From Oscarella lobularis (lineage: Eukaryota; Porifera; Homoscleromorpha; Homosclerophorida; Oscarellidae), in NCBI RefSeq assembly GCF_947507565.1, contig NC_089185.1:3155029-3219028 (forward strand): 64,000 nt of DNA, given 5' to 3'. Shown here one piece after another: positions 52,385-62,749 of the stretch. The notes beneath the pieces were generated by a model, which searched no databases, was not told where the DNA came from, and saw nothing but the letters and a program-made list of their open reading frames with translations. Each line of letters starts with the position of its first letter. Positions within the stretch are counted from its first letter, which is position 1. The translations under genes and the position numbers were made by a program.

Positions 52385-52462
52385 GCTAGCCCGTGTAAGT
52401 TCGCTGTAATTTATTACAGGAGAGACCCGTTGGCTAACCCCGTGTAATTTCGATGTAATTTT
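52385..52462 (+). repeat. Family A satellite, block 8 (short)
   Basis: Less than two monomers, ending at TGTAATTTTTGGGAGAATT, where family C2 begins. Confidence 0.9.
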
Positions 52463-52771
52463 TGGGAGAATTTGTCCTGGGACAATTTCTCCTGGGGACA
52501 ATTTCTCCTGGGGCAATTTGTCCTGGGACAATTTGTCCTGGGGACAATTTGTCCTAAAGACAATTTGTCCTGGGACAATTTGTTCTGGGGACAATTTATC
52601 CAGGGACAATTTGTCCTGGGGACAATTTATCCTGGGACAATTTGTCCTGGGGACAAATTGTCCTTGGTCAATTTGTCCTGGGGACAATTGGTCCTGGCCC
52701 AATTTGTCCTGGGACAATTTGTCCTGGGACAATTTGTCCTGGGACAATTTGTCCTGGGGACAAATTGTCCC
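52463..52771 (+). repeat. Family C2 palindromic satellite
   Basis: About 19 copies of a 15-17 bp unit, GGGACAATTTGTCCTG. Its core GGACAA-T-TTGTCC is a perfect inverted repeat around one base. It is related to family C1 by the ACAATT core. Long frames on both strands are artefacts. Confidence 0.95.
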
Positions 52772-53030
52772 TCTTCCAATATTCGCGAAACCGCTCTGTA
52801 CGTGTTGCCGTGGCATTCTATAGGCGTAGCAATGTGAAACCCCGATCGTTAATAGTTTATTTATGATGTCACAATGTTAAACCGGTGAGGTCACGTGCTT
52901 ATGTTAGCGCGCGCGCGTCTCGTTTCGAAGAAACACGGTTTCTGGCTCGTTTTCGACGATGCGAAGGTCCGAGCGACGTCAAAAGGTAAGTAGTAGATAG
53001 TTACGAAGCAGTTTAGAGCGTTCGTCGCCC
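52772..53030 (+). promoter_or_regulatory. Promoter/first-exon-like module, copy 2 (diverged)
   Basis: TGATGTCAC (52864-52872) is followed by TCACGTG (52891-52897), TTAGCGCGCGCGCG and GAGCGACGTCAAAAG, directly abutting GTAAGTAG, a strong splice donor. The order and spacing (27 bp between the first two motifs) match the copies at 29.3 and 57.8 kb, although flanking bases differ widely. Constraint on the motifs rather than on the background suggests function. Confidence 0.5.
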
Positions 53031-54672
53031 GCGGAGTACGTACACCACTTGTCGGAATATATACATCGCCTGCTGGCGGAGTAGGTACACCGCTTGCCGG
53101 AATATATACACCGCCTGCTGGCGGAGTACGTACACCGCCTTCGAGAATATATACACCGCCTGCCGGAATATATACACCGCCTGCTGGCAGAGTATTTACA
53201 CCGCCTGCCACAATATCTACACCGACTGCTGGCGGAGTACTTACACCGCTTGCCGGAATATATACGCCGCCTGCCGGCGGAGTACGTACACCGCCTGCCA
53301 GAATATCTAACCGCCTGCAGGAATATATACACCGGCCGCTGGCGGAGTACTTACACCGCTTGCCGGAATATATACACCGCCTGCCGGCGGAGTACGTACA
53401 CCGCCTGCCAGAATATCTAACCGCCTGCAGGAATATATACACCGGCCGCTGGCGGAGTACTTACACCGCTTGCCGGAATATATACACCGCCTGCCGGCGG
53501 AGTACGTACACCGCCTGCCAGAATATATACACCGCCTGCCGGAATACACCGCCTGCCGGAATATATAAACCGCTATCTCGCGGAGTACGTACACCGCCTG
53601 CCGGAATATATACACCGCCTGCCGGCAGAGTACGTACACAGCCTGCCAGAATATATACGCCGCCTGCCGGAATATCTACGCCGCCTGCCGGCGGAGTACG
53701 TACACCGCCTGCCGGCAGAGTACGTACACCGCCTGCCAGAATATATACAACGCCTGCCAGATTATATACACCGCCAGCCGGCGGAGTACGTACACCGCCT
53801 GCCGGAATATATACACCGCCTGCTGGCTGAGTACTTACACCGCCTGCCGGAATATATACACCGCCTGCTTGCGGAGTACTTACACCGCCTGCCAGAATAT
53901 GTACACCGCCTGCCGGAATATATACACCGCCTGCCGGCGGAGTACGTACACTGCCTGCCAGAATATCTACACTGCCTGCAGGAATATATACACCGCCTGC
54001 TGGCGGAGTTACGTACACCGCCTGCCAGAATATCTACACCGCCTGCAGGAATATATACACCGCCTTCTGGCGAAGTACTTACACCGCCTGCCAGAATATC
54101 TACACCGCCTGCTGGCGGAGTACGTACACCGCTTGCCGGAATGTATACACCGCCTGCCGGAATATATACACCGCCTGCTGGCGGAGTACGTACACCGCTT
54201 GCCGGAAAATATACACCGCCTGCTGGCCGAGTACTTACACCGCCTGCCAGAATATATACACCGCCTGCCTGAATATATACACCGCCTGCCGGAATATATA
54301 CACCGCCTGCCGGCGGAGTACGTACACCGCCTCCCGGAATATATACGCCGCCTGCCGGAATATTTACGCCGCCTGCCGGAATATTTACACCGCCTGCCGG
54401 AATATATACACCGCCTGCCAGAATATATATACCGCCTGCCGGAATATCTACACCGCCTGCCGGAATACATACACCGCCTGCTGGTGGAGTACGTTCACCG
54501 CCTGCCGGAATATATACACCGCCTGCTGGCTGAGTACTTACACCGCCTGCCAGAATGTATACACCGCCAGCCGGAATATTTACACCGCCTGCCGGAATAT
54601 GTACACCGCCTGCAGGAATATATACACCGCCTGCTGGCGGAGTACGTACACCGCCTGCCAGAATATATACAC
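53031..54672 (+). repeat. Family I satellite, 18-bp units in 45-bp pairs
   Basis: Alternating GCCTGCCGGAATATATACAC and GCCTGCTGGCGGAGTACGTA units, about 75 subunits. Contains the palindromes GTACGTAC and GCCGGC. A 120-bp string is duplicated at 53225 and 53345. Open frames on both strands are artefacts. Confidence 0.95.
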
Positions 54673-54793
54673 CCCCTGTAATTTCCCTTTAATTTATTAC
54701 AGGAGAGACCCGTTGGCTAACTCCCTGTAATTTCGCTGTAATTTATTACAGGAGAGACACGTTGGCTAACCCCCTGTAATTTCCCTGTAATTT
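54673..54793 (+). repeat. Family A satellite, block 9 (short)
   Basis: Two and a half monomers between families I and C3. It ends in the same TGTAATTTTTT/GAGAATTTG seam as block 8. Confidence 0.9.
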
Positions 54794-55463
54794 TTTGAGA
54801 ATTTGTTCTGGGACAATTTGTCCTGGCGACAATTTGTCCTGGGGACAATTGGTCCTGGGATAATTTGTTCTATGACAATTTGTTTTGGGGACAATTTGTC
54901 CTAGGGAAATTTTGTCCTAGGACAATTTGTCCTGGGACAATTTCTCCTTGGGACAATTTGTGCTGGGGACAATTTGTCCTGGGACAATTTGTCCTGGGGA
55001 CAATTTGTCCTGGGGACAATTTGTCCTGGGACAATTTGTCCTGGGGACAATTTTGTCCTGGGACAATTTGTCCTGGGACAATTTTTCCTTGGGACAATTT
55101 TTCTTGGGACAAATTGTCCTGGCACAATTTGTCCTGGGACAATTTGTCCTGGCACAATTTGTCCTGGGACAATTTGTCCTGGGACAATTTGTCCCCAGGA
55201 CAATTTGTCCTGGGGACAATTTGTTCTGGGACAATTTGTCCTGGGGAGAATTTCTCCTGGGACAATTTGTCCTGGGACAATTTGTCCTGGGACAATTTGT
55301 CCTGGACAATTTTTCCTGGGGACAATTTGTCCTGGAGACAATTTTTCCTGGGGACAATTTGTTCTGGGACAATTTGTCCTTGGTACAATTTGTCCTGGGA
55401 CAATTTGTCCTGGGACAATTTGTCCTGGGACAATTTTACCTGGGGACAATTTGTCTTGGGGAG
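54794..55463 (+). repeat. Family C2 palindromic satellite, second block
   Basis: About 42 copies of the GGACAATTTGTCC unit. Confidence 0.95.
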
Positions 55464-55545
55464 AATTTATTCGTAATTAATGCGGCATTTATTCGGAATT
55501 AATGCGGCATTTATTCGGAATTAATTCGGTATTTATTCTCAACAA
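55464..55545 (+). repeat. GCGGCATTTATTCGG repeat
   Basis: Three units of AATTAATGCGGCATTTATTC, related to the GCATTTATTC repeat at 29588-29697. Confidence 0.9.
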
Positions 55546-55965
55546 GTGAAAGTTCTACCTTCACTAGGAGTGTAGGTTGTACCTTCACAGCGAGTGAAAG
55601 TTCTACCTTCACAACGAGTGAAGGTTCTACCTTCATTAGGAGAGATCATTCATTAGTAGTGAATGTTCTAATTTCATTAGTAGTACAAGTTTTACCTTCG
55701 TTAGGAGTGAAGGTTCTACCTTCACAAAGAGTGATGATTCTACCTTCACTTCGAGGGAAGGTTCTGCCTTCACTAGGAGTGAAAGTTCTACCTTCACTAT
55801 GAGTGAAGGTTATACCTTCACAACAAGGGAAGGTTTTACCTTCTATATTAGTGAAGGTTCTATCTACACTACGAGTAAAGGCTCTACCTCCACAACGAGT
55901 AAAGGTTCTACCTTTACTACGAGTGAAGGTTCTACATTCACAACGAGTAAAAGTTCTACCTTCAG
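55546..55965 (+). repeat. Family J palindromic satellite (24-bp monomer)
   Basis: About 17 copies centred on GTGAAGGT-TCT-ACCTTCAC, an 8+3+8 inverted repeat, separated by TAC(G)A linkers. A fragment recurs at 57385-57430. Confidence 0.95.
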
Positions 55966-56085
55966 GGTTCTGCCCACATGGGTCGGCATGGGTCGGCCCC
56001 GACCCTTACTCGCCTATCGCCGACCCATACTACTATAACGTTATGACAGCCCGTAGCTTGCAATAATTACTGCCGGGTACATCGT
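55966..56085. other. Short non-satellite spacer
   Basis: GC-rich spacer with repeated GGGTCGGC / CGACCC motifs in both orientations at 55975-56030. No gene seen. Confidence 0.5.
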
Positions 56086-56195
56086 CCAAAACAACCGTCC
56101 AAGACAATTTTTAAAATGGTCCAAGACAATTTTAAAAATCGTCCAAGACGATTTTATAAATGGTCCAAGACAATTTTAAAAATTGTCCCAAGAAA
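56086..56195 (+). repeat. Family K palindromic repeat, left block
   Basis: Units built on GTCCAAGACAATTTTAAAAAT. Neighbouring ACAATTTT and AAAATTGT form inverted repeats. Confidence 0.85.
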
Positions 56196-57002
56196 AATTA
56201 GATGGTAGGTAGATTGTAGATTTGTAGATTGTAGATTTGTAGATTCGTAGATTGTAGATTCGTAGATCGTAGATTCGTAGATTGTAGATTTGTAGATTTG
56301 TAGATTGTAGATTCGTAGATCGTAGATTCGTAGATCGTAGATTTGTAGATTTGTAGATTGTAGATTCGTAGATCGTAGATTCGTAGATCGTAGATTTGTA
56401 GATTGTAGATTAGTAGATTTGTAGATTCGTAGATTTGTAGTTTTGTAGATTGTAGATTTGTAGATTCGTAGATTTGTAGATTTGTAGATAGTAGATTCGT
56501 AGATTGTAGATTTGTAGATTCGTAGATTTGTAGATTTGTAGATAGTAGATTCGTAGATCGTAGATTCGTAGATCGTAGATTCGTAGATAGTAGATTCGTA
56601 GATCGTAGATTCGTAGATTGTAGATTTGTAGATTTGTAGATTATAGATTGTAGATCGTAGATTTGTAGATTGTAAATATAGATCGTAGATTTGTACATTT
56701 GTAGATCGTAGATTCGTAGATCGTAGATCGTTAGATTTGTAGATTGTAGATCGTAGATTCGTAGATCGTAGATTTTTAGATTTGTAGATTGTAGATTCGT
56801 AGATCGTAGATCGTAGATTTGTAGATCGTAGATTTGTAGATTGTAGATTTGTAGATCGTTAGATTCGTAGATTGTAGATTCGTAGATCGTAGATTCGTAG
56901 ATCGTAGATTTGTAGATTGTAGATTTGTAGATCGTTAGATTTGTAGATCGTAGATTTGTAGATTTGTAGATCGTAGATTCGTAGATCGTAGATTCGTAGA
57001 TC
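56196..57002 (+). repeat. Minisatellite M3, GTAGATTC/GTAGATCGTAGATT
   Basis: About 100 units of 7-9 bp (GTAGATT, TGTAGATT, CGTAGATC). It is inserted between two blocks of family K. Confidence 0.95.
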
Positions 57003-57330
57003 TCAAGACATTTCTAAAGATTGTCCCCAGACATTTCTAAAGATTGTCCCCAGACAATTCTAAAAATTGTCCCAAGACAAGTCTAAAATTGTCTCAGGAC
57101 AATTTTAAAAATTGTTCCAAGACAATCCTTTAAAATTGTCTTAAGACAATTTTTAAAATTGTCCTGAGACAATTTAAAAAATTTAAAAATCGCCAAAACA
57201 GTTTTAAAAATGGTCCAAGACAATTTTAAAAATCGTTTTAAGAAATTTTTTAAATTGCCTAGGACCATTTTAAAATTGTCTTTGACGATTTTTAAAATTG
57301 TCTCGGACTTTTTTTAAAATTGCGTATTTT
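57003..57330 (+). repeat. Family K palindromic repeat, right block
   Basis: ACAATTTTAAAAATTGT-type units flanked by GTCC/GGAC, continuing the block at 56086-56195 on the other side of M3. Confidence 0.85.
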
Positions 57331-57515
57331 ATCTATCCTTCCATACCTTCTTCCCACACTAAAAATATTCTCGGCAGAACCCTGTACCTTCATTAGGAGT
57401 GAAGGTTCTACCTTCATTATGAGTAAAGGATCTTTTCAAAATTGTCTTTGGGACAATTTGTCCTTGGGACAATTTGTTCTGGGACAATTATAAAATTGTC
57501 CTAGGACAATTTTCG
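57331..57515 (+). repeat. Mosaic of J and C/K fragments
   Basis: Two units of family J (57385-57430) and several GGGACAATTTGTCC/ACAATTTT units mark the end of the satellite domain. Confidence 0.8.
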
Positions 57516-57770
57516 AGAATACGAACGACGCGCCGTTCCAGTCGTCATAACAGGCGCAACGGACACGTGGAAAGCGAGAACCGCGTGGACAGATACTGGG
57601 GTGAAGGTTTAGAAGGTAGGGATCGGGTTAGGTACAAAGCGAACCGAGTTAGAGCGAACAGACTGTGTAGAGCTGCCGTCGAGTGGAATTCGGGCTCGTT
57701 TAACGCTTAACGTGTACCGTTTTGCCTCGAACACCCTCGCAAACCCCTGCTACACTATTATCGATTGTAA
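57516..57770. other. Non-repetitive spacer, no gene seen
   Basis: GC-balanced sequence with no convincing coding signal. It leads into the third promoter-like module. Confidence 0.5.
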
Positions 57771-58130
57771 ATAGTTTGAAATCTTGGTTTTCAATACTTT
57801 TTTTGACGTCACTTATATAATCCACCATAGTCACGTGCGTGCGTTAGCGCGCTTGACTCGTTTGTTACGAATGAATGGAAAATGGCTCAAAACGACAGAT
57901 TCGAAGCTTGAGCGAAGTCAAAAGAGTGAAAGAGGTGAGTCTTGAGTAGTTTAGAACCCGTTCGACCGTTCGCAATGGCGCGAAACGATCGAAATCGAGG
58001 CGTCGGGTCGCCAAGGTGCGACGCGCCCTGCGAAATGCGCTGGAATCGTTTCGTTTCGACGCGGAATCATGTTTTCGGAACGTTACGAAGCGTTTAGCTG
58101 CATTCCGTGGCGTATTTCGAGTCGTTTGCG
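57771..58130 (+). promoter_or_regulatory. Promoter/first-exon-like module, copy 3
   Basis: TGACGTCAC (57804-57812), TCACGTG (57831-57837), TTAGCGCGC, ATGAATGGAAAATGGCTC and CGAAGTCAAAAGAGTGAAAG, followed by GAG/GTGAGT, a good donor. It matches copy 1 at roughly 90 percent by eye for about 345 bp. A downstream 40-codon frame beginning MARNDRNRGV stays open in both copies, ending LRSV. The conserved opposite-strand frame is also open, so coding status is unresolved. Confidence 0.55.
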
Positions 58131-58800
58131 ACGATTTTGATGTGCGAAAAGGGGGCGTGGCCCTTAACTTTCGCGCTCGCTCCACGACAAACGGCGTATC
58201 GTATGCCGTCGGCGAATCGAAAATCGAAAACTAGATGATATAGGGTTTCGATCGATGGTACGTTTGTCGCCGTACGTGGCGTCGTTGAGGCACGACGGCG
58301 TCGCAAAGGTGGGGTGATTTCGACGCACGCGAGAAGGCGTGTTTGTTTATTTGACACGTTTTTATGTCGAAAATTCGCGAATTTCGACATGACTTTGAAC
58401 CAATCTTATAGAGTCGTCGTTGGCGATTCGATTGGTCGTGGTCCGGTCGTCGTGCGACGTTTCGTGGCGAAATGGCACAATTTTTAAGTCGTTTGATCGC
58501 GAACGAGAAAATTCGAAATTGTTTTTCGATTTTCTCCGTCCCCTGAAGGAATTCGTTCGCGATTTTTCCTGGAGAGAATTTCTATTGGGTGGTACGCAAG
58601 GGACGAAAGGGTTTGGTGGCCGTCGGTCAAATTTTTGAGTGAAATTTCTACTCGTAAACTTTTTGGCTTTTTGTACATCTTTGCGACGTTGGCAAAGTGC
58701 CTTCCCTTTGTCGGATCGAGCCGAGATTTTTTATCTGGTCTCTCTGACCCCGGAGTTGTTGATAGCCAAAGTATCGTTGCCATAGCAACCAAAAATAAAA
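58131..58800. other. Low-copy sequence downstream of module copy 3
   Basis: A mixed GC region rich in CG dinucleotides (CGTCGT, TCGCGA) with no clear gene. It could be 5' UTR or intron of the unit started by the module at 57771. Confidence 0.4.
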
Positions 58801-58819
58801 TTGTTTTTTTATTTTTTAG

Positions 58820-58932
58820 GTGTATCTTCCCTTGTTTCAAGCGGGCCCTTGGGGCCGCGAAAACGCGACAGAATATCCTTCGGGCGTGTAGCTATGTCAA
58901 AGACCATCCGGATCCCTATGCAGATGTTGAGG
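58820..58932 (+). CDS. Isolated exon, family unknown
   Basis: A pyrimidine-rich acceptor ending TTTTTTAG at 58819 is followed by an open exon encoding CIFPCFKRALGAAKTRQNIL and RACSYVKDHPDPYADVE, closed by a GTAAGAAG donor. The preceding sequence contains a plausible intron with CCATAGCAACC. This may be an internal exon of the transcription unit starting at 57771, or part of a mobile element. I do not recognise the family. Confidence 0.4.
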
Positions 58933-59065
58933 TAAGAAGTTACATCGCGAAACGTCTTCCATAAGGACTAGGCTTAGAGTAATAACTATAGAGGTATCCC
59001 AAGTTTACTCATAGTTCCTTTGTGTAATTTTCTATTTCTAATAAAATTACTCATAGACCTTATAT

Positions 59066-59600
59066 TTCATGCTAGCCATTCCTCTGTGGCCAAGAGCGAC
59101 GAATAGGCCTTTAGTTGTTCCAGACGTTTATCTACTCGAGACTTTGGCCGACGCCAGGTACTTTTCTTTGTTTTCCCCTTTGTCAATTGTTTTGCCGTGT
59201 AGTTGTTCCTCCAATCAGACGAGGCAGACGCAGCCATCCCTCTGTGGCCAAGAGCGATAAATAGGCCATACCTCTGCAGAGGCTATAGAGTTGCCTCTCC
59301 GCTTAAGGCAGAGCACTGGCGGGTAAATCAGTGACGCCCCTTGGAATTGCACCTGTGAGTGGACTGACATCCCAGCTGCCACTTTCACAGTCCAAGGCTC
59401 GGAGCCAGGAGGTTAAACGGGCTCACCCTCCGCGGGGGAGTATGGAGTGACCCCACGAGTCCTTTGACTCACAGCAGGTGCCCACCTGGCCTTGCCTCCC
59501 ATTTGGGGCGAGGGGGTGGATGGAGGAGAGGGTAAACTCTGTTTAATTTTTGTGTGTACATCCGGGACTTTATTGAAATAAAATTTGACATGACTTCTCC
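59066..59600 (+). mobile_element. Possible transposon tail related to the 4.2-4.5 kb fragment
   Basis: The string CTCTGTGGCCAAGAGCGA occurs at about 59080 and 59241. 59255-59295 is the reverse complement of part of 4438-4480. The block ends with TTATTGAAATAAAATTTGAC, which resembles a polyadenylation region. The GC-rich body (59300-59530) has no coding signal. Confidence 0.35.
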
Positions 59601-60160
59601 TACTTTATTGTGTGTGCCGCCCTATCTACTTTCCACGCGCCTAACTAGGACCACGTGAGACGCGAGCGCGTGATTGTATTATGCGCCTAGTGCTAATCAA
59701 AAAATTATTACGTATGCAAAGTAAGGCAAATAAAGTCATCTTCCATTTTGCTGTCTTTTCTTTGACATCTGTCTGCCATATGAATGAAAACATATATTCA
59801 CTTTTTATCGTAGTGACGGTGATGACGTACGTTTTAAAAATGCCAGCTATTGACTTATAGCAAACAAAATGCCAGCTCCTTGCCTTCTATCAATATCTCT
59901 TACACATAGCAATCCTATAGAGATAAGAGCCTAAAAGAAAACAAGAGAACGCACAATTAGAAATAACAATGCAATGATCCCAAGAGTAGTTTAATTAACG
60001 CTAAAGACGAACGATTGGGAATTACAGCCTAATTAACTCTTGAAATTTTACTACTGTGCTCCTACTTATCGAACATCATAAACAAACATTAACGCAAAAC
60101 ACAAATAATTTAATTAATGGACAACACCACCATCTATGTTTACGACCATAATTGGTGATA
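59601..60160. other. AT-rich subtelomeric sequence, no gene seen
   Basis: No coding signal, satellite or RNA gene was recognised. Confidence 0.5.
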
Positions 60161-60757
60161 TTGATCCCTCGACGTGTCCTTATCCCTTTAGTCGATCCAT
60201 CTCGTTTTGTAATCCGTGTCCATGTTCCCTTTCCTCCATCCTGTAGCCAGCCTTCCAAATGATTGTTCCTAGTCAAAAGAGTATTAAATTAGTCCTATAG
60301 GAGTGTACCCTATTTATATTGATCCCTCCTTATCCCTTTAGTCGATCCATCTCGTTTTGTAATCCGTGTCCATGTTCCCTTTCCTTCATCCTGTAGCCTT
60401 CAAAATGATTGTTCCTAGTCAAAAGAGTATTAAATTAATGTCCTATAAGAGTGTACCTGTCTATATTGATCCCTCGCCGTGTCCTTATCCCCTCTAGTCG
60501 ATCCATCTCCTTTTGTAATCCGTGTCCGTGTTCCCTTTCCTCCATCCTGTAGCCTTCCAAAAATGATTGTTCCTAGTCAAAAGAGTATTAAATTAATGTA
60601 AAAATGTCCTAGAAGAGTGTACCTGTTTATATTGATCCCTCGCCGTGTCCTTATCCCTTTAGTCGATCCATCTCGTTTTGTAATCCGTGTCCGTGTTCCC
60701 TTTCCTCCATCCTGTAGCCTTCTAAATGATTGTTCCTAGTCAAAAGAGTACTAAATT
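60161..60757 (+). repeat. About 155-bp tandem repeat, four copies
   Basis: Copies begin TTGATCCCT at 60161, 60319, 60466 and 60632. Each contains AGTCGATCCATCTC, TTTTGTAATCCGTGTCC and ATTGTTCCTAGTCAAAAGAG. Copies differ by small indels. Confidence 0.9.
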
Positions 60758-62697
60758 ATTGAAGGAATGGGGATTACTAGGCTATACCTCATACCAGTGA
60801 TCCTTCTTCCTGGTTGGTCCTAACATACGCAAAACAAAGCCCCTATAACATATAAAACTAGGGTGTACTTATCTGATAGAATCCCCTGGATGAATCCCAT
60901 GAGCAAACAGACACTAACCAATAGAAAAATGAGTAACCAGACATCGTACTATTTACTCCCCCAACAACGCACCTCACGAGACCCTAACGAATGACATACC
61001 TGTTTATCTCTACTTGGGGACCATTCCCAAACATCCCAAAAAAATGAAAAAAACTTCCCCCCTGAAGAACAGAAAAAATAAATAAATAACTCGTCGAAAC
61101 GACACGCTCGTCGATAAACGAAAGGGAAATCATGCATAGTATCGCACTCTACACCAGATCGCATAGTATGCGACGCTCGCGATCGCGAATATACGGAGGA
61201 TGACGCCATTCTCCCCTTGCGGACCCCCAATTTTCACTGCGCTGCATCGTCGATCCATCAAACGTGCCCAAAACCCCGCCGCGATACGCCCCGATCCCAA
61301 AAACCACGCGAAGAACGAGTGAACGACGTATTAAATCTTTCGAACGACCGGGGGATCCCGAAACCGAAAGACGCGACGCGAAATGATAAATGAACACATT
61401 ACTTACTCTTCGCGACAATCGGTTCCTTCCCTTTCCCTCCTGTTCGACCTTCTATGCAGCCGTTCTAACGAGATGAATGAAAACACAGCCCCGTATAGAC
61501 GCAACCCCGTATAACCAGAGCTCGATGTTTGAAAATCGTGTAAGAAATCCTCCATACACTGCCAAACACCTAGAGCACAACCTTTCTATTACGATTGCGG
61601 ACTTTGAAAGCAATCTAAAAACAATAAAGGAACAAAAAAAGAACGAAAACGCCAGTGTGCGGAAAAATGCGAATTTCGGCGCCAAACCTCAAATACGCCA
61701 AAGAGACCCTACACCCAAATTAAACTGCATAAAATTCTCTACCAAGCCTCTGTAAAACAAATGCCAATCCCCCTAATCTACTATATAGGATAAGGAGTAT
61801 AAGCTGACGTTTTACAAAAAACACAAATTTATTAATAATAAATAGAGATTTTACCTAATGACGTCACACACACAGTCATACATAGAGCTCGGCGAGCATT
61901 TTTGAAAGCTATATAGCACGACCACAGCGGACCTAACGCTACGTTAATCCAACAACTTATTAGTGTTTGTGCCCTTTTGGGGAAACTAAAATCAGGCGTA
62001 ATTTCGCGGAGATTGCTATAGAGCACCCGAGATTTTTTCAGATAAGGACACCAACTGTAGAATTGTAGCCCGCCACTTCCCAAACAACTCCCTAGATATG
62101 AAAATCCTAAAAAGAATTTACCCCACCATTTCAGCTTTAAGTACCTGTAACTTGAGACCAGAAGCATGGATTGAGCCGTAACTCTACATTTTCAGTCATC
62201 CCTAGCTAAAATACCTCTCGACACTACCGTTGCCATGGTTACAAAAGATTTTCTAAAATTCAGTTTGTTTACCCCTACCTCGTAGGAGTCCCATAGACCC
62301 TCTTAACTTTATAAATAATACGTACACCTGACCCTATCCGTACTCCGATGTCCCTAAGTCTAAAAACCACTCCCAAAATCTACCCCTTAAAATAAAATAA
62401 AATAAAAGAACTACAAATAAAGCTATACCTCATACCAATTGATTGTTTTCCTCTCCGCTTGTTCAATGTATGGTTTTGTCCTTGTGTTTGTGTCCCTTGG
62501 TTCCCTAAAGTACAAAAACCTACATCCACTAACACTAATCTTCACTTTTTGTGCACAAGCACAATAACACATTCTTCGTTATTGCACAATTTGCAACAAA
62601 AAAAGTTAAGTTGTTATACTTTTTAGCACACTCTAAAAGCATTTTTGATTTGTAGTTAATGCAATGGTTTAGCCAGAATTGCCTTTGTACATTTTAA
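60758..62697. other. Subtelomeric low-copy sequence
   Basis: Mostly AT-rich. GCTATACCTCATACCA occurs at about 60780 and 62424, so parts are duplicated. 61080-61450 is CpG-richer and could hold a promoter. Open frames of 70-110 codons on both strands overlap each other and show no splice or composition support, so none is called. Confidence 0.4.
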
Positions 62698-62749
62698 GCC
62701 CAGCCTAGCCCAACTAGGCCCAGCCTAGCCCAACTAAGCCCAGCCTAGG
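62698..62749 (+). repeat. 20-bp repeat CCCAGCCTAGCCCAACTAGG
   Basis: Two and a half units immediately before the first TTAGGG run. Confidence 0.9.

Noticed and set aside
52382-55502. Overlapping 100-270 codon frames on both strands in families C2 and I (QFVLG, QDKLS, EYIHRLP repeats)
   Set aside because: Repeat translations open in several frames at once on both strands.
61477-61755. 92-codon plus frame and overlapping minus frames at 60949-61755
   Set aside because: No splice support, no recognisable domain, and opposite frames equally open; cannot be distinguished from chance.
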